This document shows positions 50,501-58,965 of a DNA stretch of 64,000 nt, in pieces. The DNA lies in assembly GCF_900100925.1 (NCBI RefSeq), contig NZ_FNKO01000001.1, positions 1,054,001 to 1,118,000 of the forward strand. Direction: 5' to 3'. The notes under the pieces are model-generated. The model was not told the origin of the DNA. It saw only the letters and a list, made by a program, of their open reading frames with translations, and searched no databases. Source of the stretch: Actinopolyspora saharensis. Its GTDB lineage: Bacteria > Actinomycetota > Actinomycetes > Mycobacteriales > Pseudonocardiaceae. The number at the start of each line of letters is the position of its first letter. Positions within the stretch are counted from its first letter, which is position 1. The translations under genes were made by a program, and so were the position numbers.

Positions 50501-51343
50501 TTACCGGGGATGTACCAAGCGGCGGTACCTGTCGACGGTCGTTTCCACGACCTCGCGGGCCGGTCGCGACCACACGTCCTCGTTGAAGATCTCGACCTCC
50601 ACGTCTCCGGAGTATCCGGTCCGGCGGACGGCGGTGTCGATCGGGGCGAAGTCGATGTGCCCGTCGCCCATCATGCCCCTGCCGAGCAGGACGTCGGCGG
50701 GCAGCGGGGTCAGCCAGTCGCACACCTGGTAGGAGGCGATGCGCGACCCGGCCCGTTCGATCTGCTCGAACAGGCGCGGGTCCCACCAGACGTGGAAGGT
50801 GTCGACCACGACTCCGACCTGTTCCACGGGGAACGGTTCGGCCAGCTCGAGGGCCTGGTCGAGGGTGGACAGCACGGCCCGGTCGGCGCAGTACATGGGG
50901 TGCAGCGGTTCGAGGGCCAGGCGCACGCCGTAGTGCTCGGCGAGGGGGGCCAGTTCCGCCAGCGCCTCGGCGACCCCGCGGCGTGCCGCCGCCAGGTCCT
51001 TCGAGCCCTCGGGGAGGCCGCCCACGACCAGCACCAGGCACGGGGCCTCGAGCTCGGCCGCCTCCTCGAGGGCCCGCCGGTTCTCCGCGATCGCCTCGCG
51101 GCGGCGCTCGGGGGTGTCGGCGGTGAGGAACCCGCCCCGGCACAGCGAGGAGACCCGCAACCCCGCCGATTTCACCAGGCGGGCTGCTTCGCGCACGCCG
51201 ACTTCGTGGACGGGCTCGCGCCAGAGCCCCACGGCGGGCACGCCCGCTGTCAGGCACTCGTCGACGACCTCGGGCAGCGAGCTGTTGTTCAGCGTCTTCT
51301 GGTTGAGGGAGAGGTCGGCGGGTGTGGTGTTTCCGTCGGTCAA
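50501..51343 (-). CDS. Sugar phosphate isomerase/epimerase (AP endonuclease 2-type TIM barrel)
   Basis: A 280-residue TIM-barrel protein of the xylose-isomerase-like superfamily. Metal-site style segments include L-A-L-E-P-L-H-P-M-Y (E and H), V-V-V-D-T-F-H-V-W-W-D (D and H), G-D-G-H-I-D-F (D and H) and V-E-V-E-I-F-N-E (E). Members isomerise or epimerise keto-sugars and inosose-type compounds. The TTG start overlaps the DUF993 stop as TTGA, so translation is coupled; alternative upstream starts lie within DUF993. Expected to act between the oxidoreductases and the aldolase of this cluster. Confidence 0.85.
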   Translation of the reverse strand: MTDGNTTPADLSLNQKTLNNSSLPEVVDECLTAGVPAVGLWREPVHEVGVREAARLVKSAGLRVSSLCRGGFLTADTPERRREAIAENRRALEEAAELEAPCLVLVVGGLPEGSKDLAAARRGVAEALAELAPLAEHYGVRLALEPLHPMYCADRAVLSTLDQALELAEPFPVEQVGVVVDTFHVWWDPRLFEQIERAGSRIASYQVCDWLTPLPADVLLGRGMMGDGHIDFAPIDTAVRRTGYSGDVEVEIFNEDVWSRPAREVVETTVDRYRRLVHPR

Positions 51344-52503
51344 CGAGGTACCCCCGCAACGTCGAGCAGTTGCCGCATTCGCGTCGCGGCCAGTTCCGGG
51401 TCGGGGAACAGGCCGGCCCGGTCGGCCAGCCGGAAGGTCTCGGCGAGGTGGGGGATGCTGCGTCCGCTCTGCAGCCCACCGACCATGGTGAAGCCGGGCT
51501 GGTGCCCGCTGAGCCACGACAGGAAGGCGATTCCGGTCTTGTAGTAGTAGGTGGGCGTGGAGAACAGGTGCCTGGCCAGCGGCACCGTCGGGACCAGCAC
51601 CTCGTCGAAGGTGGTCTCGTCCCCGTTGTCCAGCGCGCGCAGCGCGGCGGAGGCCGCGGGGGCGATCGCGGCGAACACCCCGAGCAGCGCGTCGCTGTGG
51701 CTCCCGCCCTCGCCCTTGATCAGGCGCGGGTAGTTGAAGTCGTCGCCGGTGTACAGGCGCACTCCCTCGGGAAGCCGGGAACGCAGCTGGATCTCGTGCT
51801 CGAGGTCCAGCAGCGAGACCTTGACCCCCTCGATCCGGTGGGCGTGCGCGTGCAGGATCTCCAGCAGCGTCTCGGTGGCCGCGGCGATGTCGGTCGAGCC
51901 CCAGTAGCCCTCCAGCGCGGGGTCGAAGGCCGGTCCGAGCCAGTGCAGGATCGCCGGGTGCTGCACCTCGGACAGCAGGCGGTCGTAGACCTTGTGGTAA
52001 TCGGCGGCGTCGCGAGCCCCGGCGGCGAGCTGCCTGCTCGCCATCAGGATCACCCGCGCGCCTGCCTGCTGGGTGACCTCGAGCTGCTCGGCGTAACCCG
52101 CGGTGATCTCGTCCGGATCGGTGACATCGGCGGGCAGGTGGTCCGTTCCGACGCCTGCCGCGACGCGTCCGCCGACCTCGGCGGCTTCGGCGGCGCTGCG
52201 GTGGATCAGCTCGCGGGTGGCGGCCCAGTCCAGTCCCATGCCGCGTTGTGCGGTGTCCATGGCCTCGGCGACTCCGAGGCCGTGGCTCCAGAGGTGCCTG
52301 CGGAAGGCCATCGTGGACTCCCAGTCGACCTCGGCGGGGGATCCCGGCGCGTTGGTGCCGCAGGGGTCGCCGACGACGTGGGCGGCCGCGTAGGCGACGC
52401 GGCTCTCGGGTGGGGTGGACTCGGTCAGGCGGGGGATCGGTTCGCTCATGCGGTGGGTGTTGAGCGAACCGTCCGCATCGGGCAGTTGGATGGTGTGCGA
52501 CAC
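51340..52503 (-). CDS. DUF993 dihydrodipicolinate synthase-like TIM-barrel protein
   Basis: A 387-residue protein of DUF993, predicted to share the class I aldolase/DHDPS fold. The opening T-I-Q-L-P-D-A-D-G and S-R-V-A-Y-A-A-A-H-V-V are family hallmarks. E-G-V-K-V-S-L-L provides a candidate Schiff-base lysine, and Y-T-G-D-D-F-N-Y a possible partner. No member is firmly assigned a reaction to my knowledge. GTG 52503 with GAGG 5 nt upstream is chosen; an ATG 54 nt inside would drop the conserved N-terminus. A LacI operator sits 18 nt upstream. First gene of an operon with an isomerase and glycerate kinase, consistent with an aldol-cleavage role. Confidence 0.85.
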   Translation of the reverse strand: MSHTIQLPDADGSLNTHRMSEPIPRLTESTPPESRVAYAAAHVVGDPCGTNAPGSPAEVDWESTMAFRRHLWSHGLGVAEAMDTAQRGMGLDWAATRELIHRSAAEAAEVGGRVAAGVGTDHLPADVTDPDEITAGYAEQLEVTQQAGARVILMASRQLAAGARDAADYHKVYDRLLSEVQHPAILHWLGPAFDPALEGYWGSTDIAAATETLLEILHAHAHRIEGVKVSLLDLEHEIQLRSRLPEGVRLYTGDDFNYPRLIKGEGGSHSDALLGVFAAIAPAASAALRALDNGDETTFDEVLVPTVPLARHLFSTPTYYYKTGIAFLSWLSGHQPGFTMVGGLQSGRSIPHLAETFRLADRAGLFPDPELAATRMRQLLDVAGVPR

Positions 52504-52520
52504 GGAAACCTCGAAAACGT

Positions 52521-52536
52521 CGGAAAGCGTTTTCCG
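52521..52536. promoter_or_regulatory. LacI-type operator CGGAAAGCGTTTTCCG
   Basis: A 16-bp palindrome with one mismatch near the centre, 18 nt upstream of the DUF993 start and within the region divergent to the second LacI gene. It resembles the site at 63123. Confidence 0.7.
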
Positions 52537-52792
52537 GAGCTTAGGTGGCAGGGTAGCGTGAACGCAAGAAAACAGCGGGAGCTTTCCCGGAGAGGTTCCC
52601 GCCGAGCAGGTAGCATCGGAGCGCTTCGAGTTGAGACGTCCAACAGGAATCCGTTCGGCTCGGGGCTGTGCGTCCCCCGAGCGGGGCGCGTGACTCCGGT
52701 GCTGGGGGCGGACGCCTTGCGGGCGTCGCTCCCACGGGCCGGGTAACCGGCCATCCGGACGGAGTTCTGCTACGAGTCCCCAGGGAGGACTG

Positions 52793-53824
52793 ATGCCGCG
52801 CGGTTCCGGCAAGGTGAATCTGGTCGACGTGGCGCGCCAGGCCGGTGTGTCGTTGGCGACCGCGTCGCGGGTTCTCAACGGAAGTACCCGCAGCGTCGGG
52901 ACCGACCTGCGGGAACGCGTCCGGCAGGCCGCGGCCAGACTGGACTACTCGCCGAGTGCGCCCGCACAGGCCATGGCCCGGGGCGGAACGGACGTCGTGG
53001 GTCTGGTGGTTCCCGACATCGCCGATCCGTACTTCTCGACGATCGCCGCCAGCATCGTCCGCACCGCCGAACCCCACGGTCTGATCATCAACCTGTCCAC
53101 GACCGAGCGTCGCTTCGAGCGCGAGGCCGAGTACGTGGCCTCGCTGCGCAGGCAGCAGGCGCGCGGCATCGTCCTCGTCGGCAGCAGAACCACCAACCAC
53201 GAGGACCTGGAGTCGTTGCGCGCGGAGGTCGAGGCCTACACGGCCGCGGGCGGGCGGGCCGCCGCCATCGGACAGCACAAGCTGCCCGCCGACACGGTGG
53301 TGGTGGAGAACCGCGCCGGGGCGAGCGCGCTGGCCGAGAAGCTCGTGGAGCTGGGCTATCGCGAGTTCGCGGTCCTGGCCGGCCCCACCGACCTGATCAC
53401 GGCGCGGGACAGGCTGGCCGGATTCCGGCAGGGGCTGCGCGATAGGGGGATCGAGCTGCCGCGCCGGAACGTGCTCAACGGTGCTTTCACCCGGGACGGG
53501 GGCCACGCGGCGGCCCAGGAGCTGCTCGACCGGGGCGGCGGTGTGGAGTGCGTGTTCGCGGTCAACGACGTCATGGCGGTGGGCGCCCTGTCCGCGTTCC
53601 GCGAGCGGGGGGTGCGCCTGCCCGAGGAGCTGGCCGTGGCCGGTTTCGACGACATCGCCAGTCTGCGGGACGTGTGGCCCTCGTTGACGACGGTGCGCAT
53701 TCCGCTGGAACGCCTCGGGGAGGAGGCGCTCGGTTTCCTGCTCGACGAGCCCGCCGACCGGGCGAGGGTGCGTCGTTTCCGGGGAGAGGTGGTCGTGCGG
53801 GCCAGCACGCCGGGGATCGGCTGA
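52793..53824 (+). CDS. LacI-family regulator (second)
   Basis: A 343-residue repressor with an N-terminal helix-turn-helix (V-N-L-V-D-V-A-R-Q-A-G-V, recognition helix S-L-A-T-A-S-R-V-L-N) and a sugar-binding domain (V-V-G-L-V-V-P-D-I-A-D-P-Y-F). GGGAGG is 6 nt upstream of the ATG. Its recognition helix differs from that of the first LacI protein, consistent with a different operator. The GGAAAGCGyTTTCC-like sites before the DUF993 operon (divergent, 257 nt away) and before the Gfo/Idh-ABC operon are its likely targets. The inducer is presumably the sugar acid or ketosugar handled by those genes. Confidence 0.88.
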   Translation: MPRGSGKVNLVDVARQAGVSLATASRVLNGSTRSVGTDLRERVRQAAARLDYSPSAPAQAMARGGTDVVGLVVPDIADPYFSTIAASIVRTAEPHGLIINLSTTERRFEREAEYVASLRRQQARGIVLVGSRTTNHEDLESLRAEVEAYTAAGGRAAAIGQHKLPADTVVVENRAGASALAEKLVELGYREFAVLAGPTDLITARDRLAGFRQGLRDRGIELPRRNVLNGAFTRDGGHAAAQELLDRGGGVECVFAVNDVMAVGALSAFRERGVRLPEELAVAGFDDIASLRDVWPSLTTVRIPLERLGEEALGFLLDEPADRARVRRFRGEVVVRASTPGIG

Positions 53825-53935
53825 GCGCCGGGCCGTCTCGGCGCGGCGCGCGCAGGACCGCCGTGGAGCGGGGCTGCCGTCCGGTGGGCGTCGTCTCGGC
53901 TTCCGGGCCGCAGCCCCTCCGCGGTGCCGTCGGGA

Positions 53936-55030
53936 TCAGCTCACCAGCCTTTCTCCGCTTCCGGCGTCGAACAGGTGGATCTCGTCGAGATCGCGCACGG
54001 CCACGTTCACGGTCTCGCCCGGTGTGGGCGGCTTGCGGCCGTCCCCGCGGATGATCAGCGGGTCCTTGTGCGCACCCGAGACCGTCCGACCGTGTATCAG
54101 GCAGTCAGCCCCCAGCTCCTCGACGAGTTCCACCTGCAGCGGCAGGCTGTTCTCCGCGGAGGAGACCAGGTGCAGCGACTCGGGGCGGATGCCGATGGTG
54201 ATCTCGGAGTCGTCGGACGGTCCGGAGGTCGCCGAGCGGGGAACCGGGATGGAGACCTCGTCCAGTTCCGCTCCTTCCGGGGTCAGCGGCACCGTGCGGA
54301 GGTTCATCGCGGGCGAGCCGATGAACCCGGCCACGAAGGAGTTGGCCGGGCGTTCGTAGAGCTCCCGCGGGGTTTCGCACTGCTGCAGGACCCCGTCGGC
54401 GAGGACGGCGACCCGGTGTCCCATGGTCATGGCTTCCACCTGGTCGTGGGTGACGTAGATGGTCGTGGTGCCGAGCCGACGTTGCAGCGAGGCGATGTTG
54501 GCCCGGGTCTCCACCCGCAGTTTGGCGTCCAGGTTGGACAGGGGCTCGTCCATGAGGAACACCGACGGTTCGCGGACGATGGCGCGCCCCATGGCCACGC
54601 GTTGGCGCTGTCCCCCGGACAGCGCTTTCGGCTTGCGGTCGAGGTAGCCGGTCAGGTCCAGCAGTTCGGCCGCCTCCTCCACCCGGCGCCGCACCTCCTG
54701 CTTGGGAATGCGGCGCAGTTTCAGGGCGAAGCCCATGTTCTCGGCCACGGTCATGTGGGGGTACAGCGCGTAGGACTGGAACACCATCGCGATGTCCCTG
54801 GACTTCGGCGGCATCGTGGTCACGTCCACGTCACCGATCCGCACGCCGCCCTCGTCGATCTCCTCCAGCCCGGCGAGCATGCGCAGCGCGGTCGACTTGC
54901 CCGAGCCGGAGGGGCCGACCAGAACCAGGAACTCCCCGTCCTCGACCGTCAGGTCCAGACCGTCGACCGCGCGGACGGGTGGGGTCCCGCCGAAAACCCG
55001 CGCGGCCTTGTTGTACGCGACCTGTGCCAT
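53936..55030 (-). CDS. Sugar ABC transporter ATPase, MsmK/UgpC/MsiK type
   Basis: A 364-residue ATPase of the CUT1 importer family. It shows Walker A G-P-S-G-S-G-K-S-T, signature L-S-G-G-Q-R-Q-R, Walker B V-F-L-M-D-E-P, Y-V-T-H-D-Q switch, and a C-terminal regulatory domain with I-G-I-R-P-E-S-L. Such ATPases energise several sugar permeases at once. The upstream operon encodes a binding protein and two permeases but no ATPase, so this protein is the likely partner. It has its own leader after a 14-bp terminator hairpin, allowing constitutive or shared use as for MsiK of Streptomyces. Confidence 0.92.
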   Translation of the reverse strand: MAQVAYNKAARVFGGTPPVRAVDGLDLTVEDGEFLVLVGPSGSGKSTALRMLAGLEEIDEGGVRIGDVDVTTMPPKSRDIAMVFQSYALYPHMTVAENMGFALKLRRIPKQEVRRRVEEAAELLDLTGYLDRKPKALSGGQRQRVAMGRAIVREPSVFLMDEPLSNLDAKLRVETRANIASLQRRLGTTTIYVTHDQVEAMTMGHRVAVLADGVLQQCETPRELYERPANSFVAGFIGSPAMNLRTVPLTPEGAELDEVSIPVPRSATSGPSDDSEITIGIRPESLHLVSSAENSLPLQVELVEELGADCLIHGRTVSGAHKDPLIIRGDGRKPPTPGETVNVAVRDLDEIHLFDAGSGERLVS

Positions 55031-55104
55031 CGTTCCTCCTTCTGAGGTTTTTGCCGTTCGTTCAGTTGTTCGAGGTCGGTCTCCTGCTGCGCTGCCGGCC
55101 TCGA

Positions 55105-55141
55105 GCGGCCCCCGGGCGGGTGGTGCTCGCCCGGGGGCCGC
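55105..55141. terminator. 14-bp hairpin between Gfo/Idh and ATPase genes
   Basis: GCGGCCCCCGGGCG pairs perfectly with its complement (9-nt loop), 39 nt past the Gfo/Idh stop on the minus strand. Confidence 0.75.
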
Positions 55142-55179
55142 CGAGTGATCCCCCTGGCGATCGGGTCAACGAGCGCCGG

Positions 55180-56331
55180 TCACCTGTCGATGCGTTCCAG
55201 CGGGATCCGCTGTCCACTCGCGGAGGAACGCAGCCCGGCTTCGGCGAGCTGGATCCCCCTGGCTCCGGCGAAGAAGTCGTAGCGGTGCTTCGTCCCGCCG
55301 ACCACGTCCCGCAGGAACTGCTCCCACTGGGCCTTGAACCCGTTGTCGAACTCCGCGTTGTCGGGAACCTCGGACCACTGGTCGCGGAAGGGCTCGGTGA
55401 CGGGCTGATCCGGGTTCCACACCGGTTTCGGGGTCATGGTGCGGTGCTGCAACCTGCACCCGCGCAATCCGGCCACCGCGCTTCCCTCGGTGCCGTCGAC
55501 CTGGAACTCGACCAGTTCGTCGCGGTTGACCCGCACCGCCCACGAGGAGTTGATCTGGGCTATCGCCCCGTCTTCGAGCTCGAAGATTCCGTAGGCCGCG
55601 TCATCGGCGGTGGCCTCGTAGGGCCGGCCCTGCTCGTCCCAGCGCCGGGGGACGTGCGTGGTGGCCTTGGCCGTGACCGAATCGACCCGCCCGAACAGGT
55701 TCTCCAGCACGTAGTGCCAGTGGCAGAACATGTCGGACACGATCCCGCCGCCGTCCTCGGAGCGGTAGTTCCAGCTGGGGCGTTGGGCGGACTGCCAGTC
55801 CCCTTCGAAGACCCAGTATCCGAACTCGCCTCGCACGGACAGCACGCGACCGAAGAATCCGCCTTCCAGCAGGCGGTGCAGCTTCAGCAGACCGGGCAGG
55901 AACAGCTTGTCGTGCACCACGCCGTGGCACACTCCGGCGCCCTCGGCCAGCCGGGCCAGTTCGAGGGCCTGTTCCGCGGTTTCCGAGACCGGTTTTTCGG
56001 AGTAGACGTGCTTGCCCGCTTCCACGGCCGAGCGAATCGCCTTCTGCCGGGCCGCGGTGATCTGGGAGTCGAAGTACACGTCCACGGAATCGTCGGAGAG
56101 CACGGTGTCCGGTTCCGTGCTCCACTCGGAGATGTCGTGCCGGCGCGCTATTTCCGCGAGCTTCTCGGGCCTGCGGCCGATCAGCACGGGTTCCACGGTC
56201 ACCCGGTCGCCCCCGGCGGTTTCGACGCCTCCCTGATCCCGGATGGCCAGCACGGACCTGAGCAGGTGCTGGCGGTACCCCATTCGTCCCGTGACTCCGT
56301 TGAGCGCGATGCGCAGCGTTTTCGTGGTCAT
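55180..56331 (-). CDS. Gfo/Idh/MocA-family oxidoreductase (first)
   Basis: A 383-residue NAD(P)-dependent dehydrogenase. The N-terminal Rossmann fold begins I-A-L-N-G-V-T-G-R-M-G-Y, a divergent cofactor loop, and the hallmark S-E-K-P-V follows at about residue 111. A C-terminal alpha/beta dimer domain has H-D-K-L-F-L-P-G and D-M-F-C-H-W-H-Y, likely the active-site region. It probably oxidises or reduces a sugar, inositol or sugar-acid hydroxyl. ATG 56331 with GAGG upstream; it trails the DUF624 gene by 142 nt and may be co-transcribed with the ABC operon or have its own promoter. Confidence 0.85.
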   Translation of the reverse strand: MTTKTLRIALNGVTGRMGYRQHLLRSVLAIRDQGGVETAGGDRVTVEPVLIGRRPEKLAEIARRHDISEWSTEPDTVLSDDSVDVYFDSQITAARQKAIRSAVEAGKHVYSEKPVSETAEQALELARLAEGAGVCHGVVHDKLFLPGLLKLHRLLEGGFFGRVLSVRGEFGYWVFEGDWQSAQRPSWNYRSEDGGGIVSDMFCHWHYVLENLFGRVDSVTAKATTHVPRRWDEQGRPYEATADDAAYGIFELEDGAIAQINSSWAVRVNRDELVEFQVDGTEGSAVAGLRGCRLQHRTMTPKPVWNPDQPVTEPFRDQWSEVPDNAEFDNGFKAQWEQFLRDVVGGTKHRYDFFAGARGIQLAEAGLRSSASGQRIPLERIDR

Positions 56332-56473
56332 GCGAACAGTGCCTCGATTTCGACAGTGCTGTTTCTCGGTCGGGACTCCCGCGCGGCGAAGCGCGTTCGC
56401 ACGCAGGGGAGTCCGGCGTGCTTTTCGGTTTTTCCGCGCCCGGTTCACCCGGAGCGGGAACTCGTGCTGCGGC

Positions 56474-57109
56474 TCAACCCGGTGAGCTCTCCGAGCCACG
56501 GCGGGGTCTGCGCTCCTCGACGGCCGCGGCGGCCAGGCTGAGCGGGCCCAGGATCAGCACTGCCAGCACGGGCAGCATCCACACGCACAGGGCGGACACG
56601 GCCACGGCCCCGAACAGCAGCAGGCTGCCGACGGGGTCGGTGGCGGTGGTGCGGGAGGCCGTGGTCAGCGCCGCGCGCCAGTCGTGCTCGGACTCGGGCA
56701 GGGCCACGGCGCGCAGTCCGATCGGAACCAGTGCCAACGCCACGAGCAGGAGAATCACCGTGACGAATTCCTGCCCGGGGAAACCGTTGCTCGTGCGCGT
56801 CAGCAACAGGTCGAGCGCCAGCAGTGCTCCCGTGCTCAGCGCGAGCACTCCCGCGGTGAGGTCGGGCAGGGCTCGTTCGCCGCGCAGTCTCCGGAGGAAC
56901 TGGCGCGCGTACCCGAGCCCTCCGGGACCACGCCCTCCCCGGGACCGCTCCCGCAGTTGCCCGCAGGCCGTGGAGACCGCGGCGGGGGCGGTGACCACGG
57001 GCAGCGAGGCCAGCGTGGTGGCCACCCCGATGCCCAGCATGTCGGCGAACAGTTCGAAGCTCGGTCCGAACGGGCCGCGGTGTTCCTTCGGCTGTGATGT
57101 GGCGGTCAT
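56474..57109 (-). CDS. DUF624 (YesL-like) membrane protein
   Basis: A 211-residue protein with about five membrane helices. The opening pattern F-E-L-F-A-D-M-L-G-I-G-V-A-T-T-L-A-S-L-P and T-A-P-A-A-V-S-T-A resembles DUF624, whose members (YesL of B. subtilis) sit in operons with sugar ABC importers for rhamnogalacturonan or other plant oligosaccharides. Function unknown, perhaps transporter-associated. It starts 9 nt after the permease stop, so it belongs to the transporter operon. Confidence 0.75.
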   Translation of the reverse strand: MTATSQPKEHRGPFGPSFELFADMLGIGVATTLASLPVVTAPAAVSTACGQLRERSRGGRGPGGLGYARQFLRRLRGERALPDLTAGVLALSTGALLALDLLLTRTSNGFPGQEFVTVILLLVALALVPIGLRAVALPESEHDWRAALTTASRTTATDPVGSLLLFGAVAVSALCVWMLPVLAVLILGPLSLAAAAVEERRPRRGSESSPG

Positions 57110-57118
57110 CGAAAGAGC

Positions 57119-57985
57119 TCACCCCTTCACGCCGGAACTGGCCATGCCCTGGACGAGGAATCGTTGGAAGGCCATGAAGAACAGCACGATGGGCAGCAGG
57201 GCGATCACCGACATGGCGAACATCGGACCGTAGGCCGACTGGCTGGATGTGTCCACGAAGGACCGCAGTGCCAGGGTGATGGTGAACTTCTCCGGCTCGA
57301 ACAGGTAGATCAGCTGCAGGAAGAAGTCGTTCCACGTCCAGATGAAGGTGAAGATGGCCGTGGTGATCAGCGCGGGCCTGCTCAGCGGCAGGATGATCCG
57401 GAAGAACGTGCGGAAGGGGCCGCACCCGTCGAGCGTGGCGGCCTCGTCGAGCTCCTTGGGGATCCCGCGCATGAACTGGACGGTCAGGAAGACGAAGAAC
57501 GCGTCGGTGGCGAGGAACTTCGGCAGGACCAGTGGCCAGAAGGTGTTCACCAGCCCGAGCTGGTTGAACACGATGTACTGGGGGATCAGTATCGCGTGCT
57601 GCGGGAGCATGATCGTGGCCAGCATCAGCGCGAACAGCGGTCCCCGCAGCGTGAAGCGCAGGCGGGCGAACGCGTAGGCGGCCAGGGAGCAGCTGAGCAC
57701 GTTGCCCAGCACGGAACCGACGGAGATGATCAGCGAGTTGCCGATCAGCCTGAGGACGCTGACCCCGCCGACGCCCTCCAGGGCCGTGGCGTAGTTGCCC
57801 AGCTCGAGCCTGCTCGGCAGCAGGCGCAGGCTCGAGATCACCTCGTCGGCGGGTTTGAACGAGGTCGCGATCAGCCAGGCCAGCGGGTAGAGCATGACCA
57901 GCAGGACGGCCAGGCAGCCGACGTGCAGTCCGATGCGGCCCCAGTCGGGTCCGCGACCGGTGATAGATCCTCTGACGGCTACCAT
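57119..57985 (-). CDS. Sugar ABC transporter permease 2 (MalG type)
   Basis: A 288-residue permease with six helices and the cytoplasmic EAA loop E-A-A-T-L-D-G-C-G-P-F (about residues 188-198) that docks to the ATPase. CUT1 family, homologous to MalG. ATG 57985 is 2 nt after the stop of permease 1 and follows AGGGG; a GTG two codons earlier is possible. Works with permease 1, the lipoprotein and an MsiK-like ATPase to import an oligosaccharide or sugar derivative. Confidence 0.92.
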   Translation of the reverse strand: MVAVRGSITGRGPDWGRIGLHVGCLAVLLVMLYPLAWLIATSFKPADEVISSLRLLPSRLELGNYATALEGVGGVSVLRLIGNSLIISVGSVLGNVLSCSLAAYAFARLRFTLRGPLFALMLATIMLPQHAILIPQYIVFNQLGLVNTFWPLVLPKFLATDAFFVFLTVQFMRGIPKELDEAATLDGCGPFRTFFRIILPLSRPALITTAIFTFIWTWNDFFLQLIYLFEPEKFTITLALRSFVDTSSQSAYGPMFAMSVIALLPIVLFFMAFQRFLVQGMASSGVKG

Positions 57986-57987
57986 CG

Positions 57988-58965
57988 TCACCCCTTATCG
58001 TTGTAGAAGACCCAGGAGCGTGAACTGCGGAAGAGCAGCGCGGTCACGATGCCGATGACCACGAGCAGCACCCAGGCCATCGCCGAGGCGTATCCCATGT
58101 GCGATGCGGTGAATCCCCGGTCGTACAGGTAGAGTGTGTAGAACAGCGTCGAGTCCGCGGGGCCACCGCGGCCCCCGCTGACGGTGAAGGCGGGCGTGAA
58201 GACCTGGAAGGCCTGGATGGTCTGCAGCACCAGGTTGAAGAACAGCACCGGCGAGAGCATCGGCAGGGTCACCGCGCGGAAGCGCCGCAACCGTCCGGCA
58301 CCGTCCACTTCGGCCGCTTCGTACAGCTCGCCCGGGATCTGCTGCAGCCCCGCGAGGAAGATGACCATGGGGGCGCCGAACTGCCAGATCGTCAGCAGGG
58401 CCACCACCAGCAGGGCCCAGCCCGGCTGGTTGACCCAGCCGCCCATGTTCACCCCGAACGAGGACAGCAGGTCGTCCACGGTGCCGCCGTCGTTGAACAG
58501 GGCGCGCCAGACCAGCGCGATGCTCATGCTCGCGCCGAGCAGCGAGGGGGCGTAGAAGGCCGAGCGGTAGAAGCCCTTGCCGCGTCCGATGGAGTTCAGC
58601 GCCAGGGCCGCGGCCAACGCGGCCGCGAGTTGCAGTGGCACGGCCACCACCACGTACACCAGGGTGTTCACCGCCGACCGCCAGTAGCGGGGATCCTCGG
58701 TGAACATGCGCACGTAGTTGTCCAGGCCCACCCACTCCGGGGCGGTGAACAGGTCGTACTTGGTGAACGACAGGTACAGCGAGGCCAGCATCGGGGTCAG
58801 CGTCAGCACCGCGGCCCCGAGCAGCCACGGTGAGAGGAAGACCCAGGCGGCGCCCTCGCGGTTTCGCTTCCGCCGCGTTGCCTGCTCTTCTCGGGGCGCA
58901 CCCGCTGGTTGTTCGATCCCCCGGGGCGTGCTCGGCTTCTTCTGGTCAGGGGCTTCGACGTTCAT
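57988..58965 (-). CDS. Sugar ABC transporter permease 1 (MalF type)
   Basis: A 325-residue permease with a hydrophilic 38-residue N-terminus, six helices and the EAA motif E-A-A-E-V-D-G-A-G-R-L. F-L-S-P-W-L-L-G at the first helix is typical of CUT1 MalF-like subunits. Its ATG overlaps the binding-protein stop by 4 bp, so subunits are translated together. Confidence 0.93.
   Translation of the reverse strand: MNVEAPDQKKPSTPRGIEQPAGAPREEQATRRKRNREGAAWVFLSPWLLGAAVLTLTPMLASLYLSFTKYDLFTAPEWVGLDNYVRMFTEDPRYWRSAVNTLVYVVVAVPLQLAAALAAALALNSIGRGKGFYRSAFYAPSLLGASMSIALVWRALFNDGGTVDDLLSSFGVNMGGWVNQPGWALLVVALLTIWQFGAPMVIFLAGLQQIPGELYEAAEVDGAGRLRRFRAVTLPMLSPVLFFNLVLQTIQAFQVFTPAFTVSGGRGGPADSTLFYTLYLYDRGFTASHMGYASAMAWVLLVVIGIVTALLFRSSRSWVFYNDKG

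Noticed and set aside
53825..53935. Possible terminator between the second LacI gene and the ATPase gene
   Set aside because: GGGGCTGC/GCAGCCCC arms are separated by more than 30 nt, too loose for a confident terminator call.
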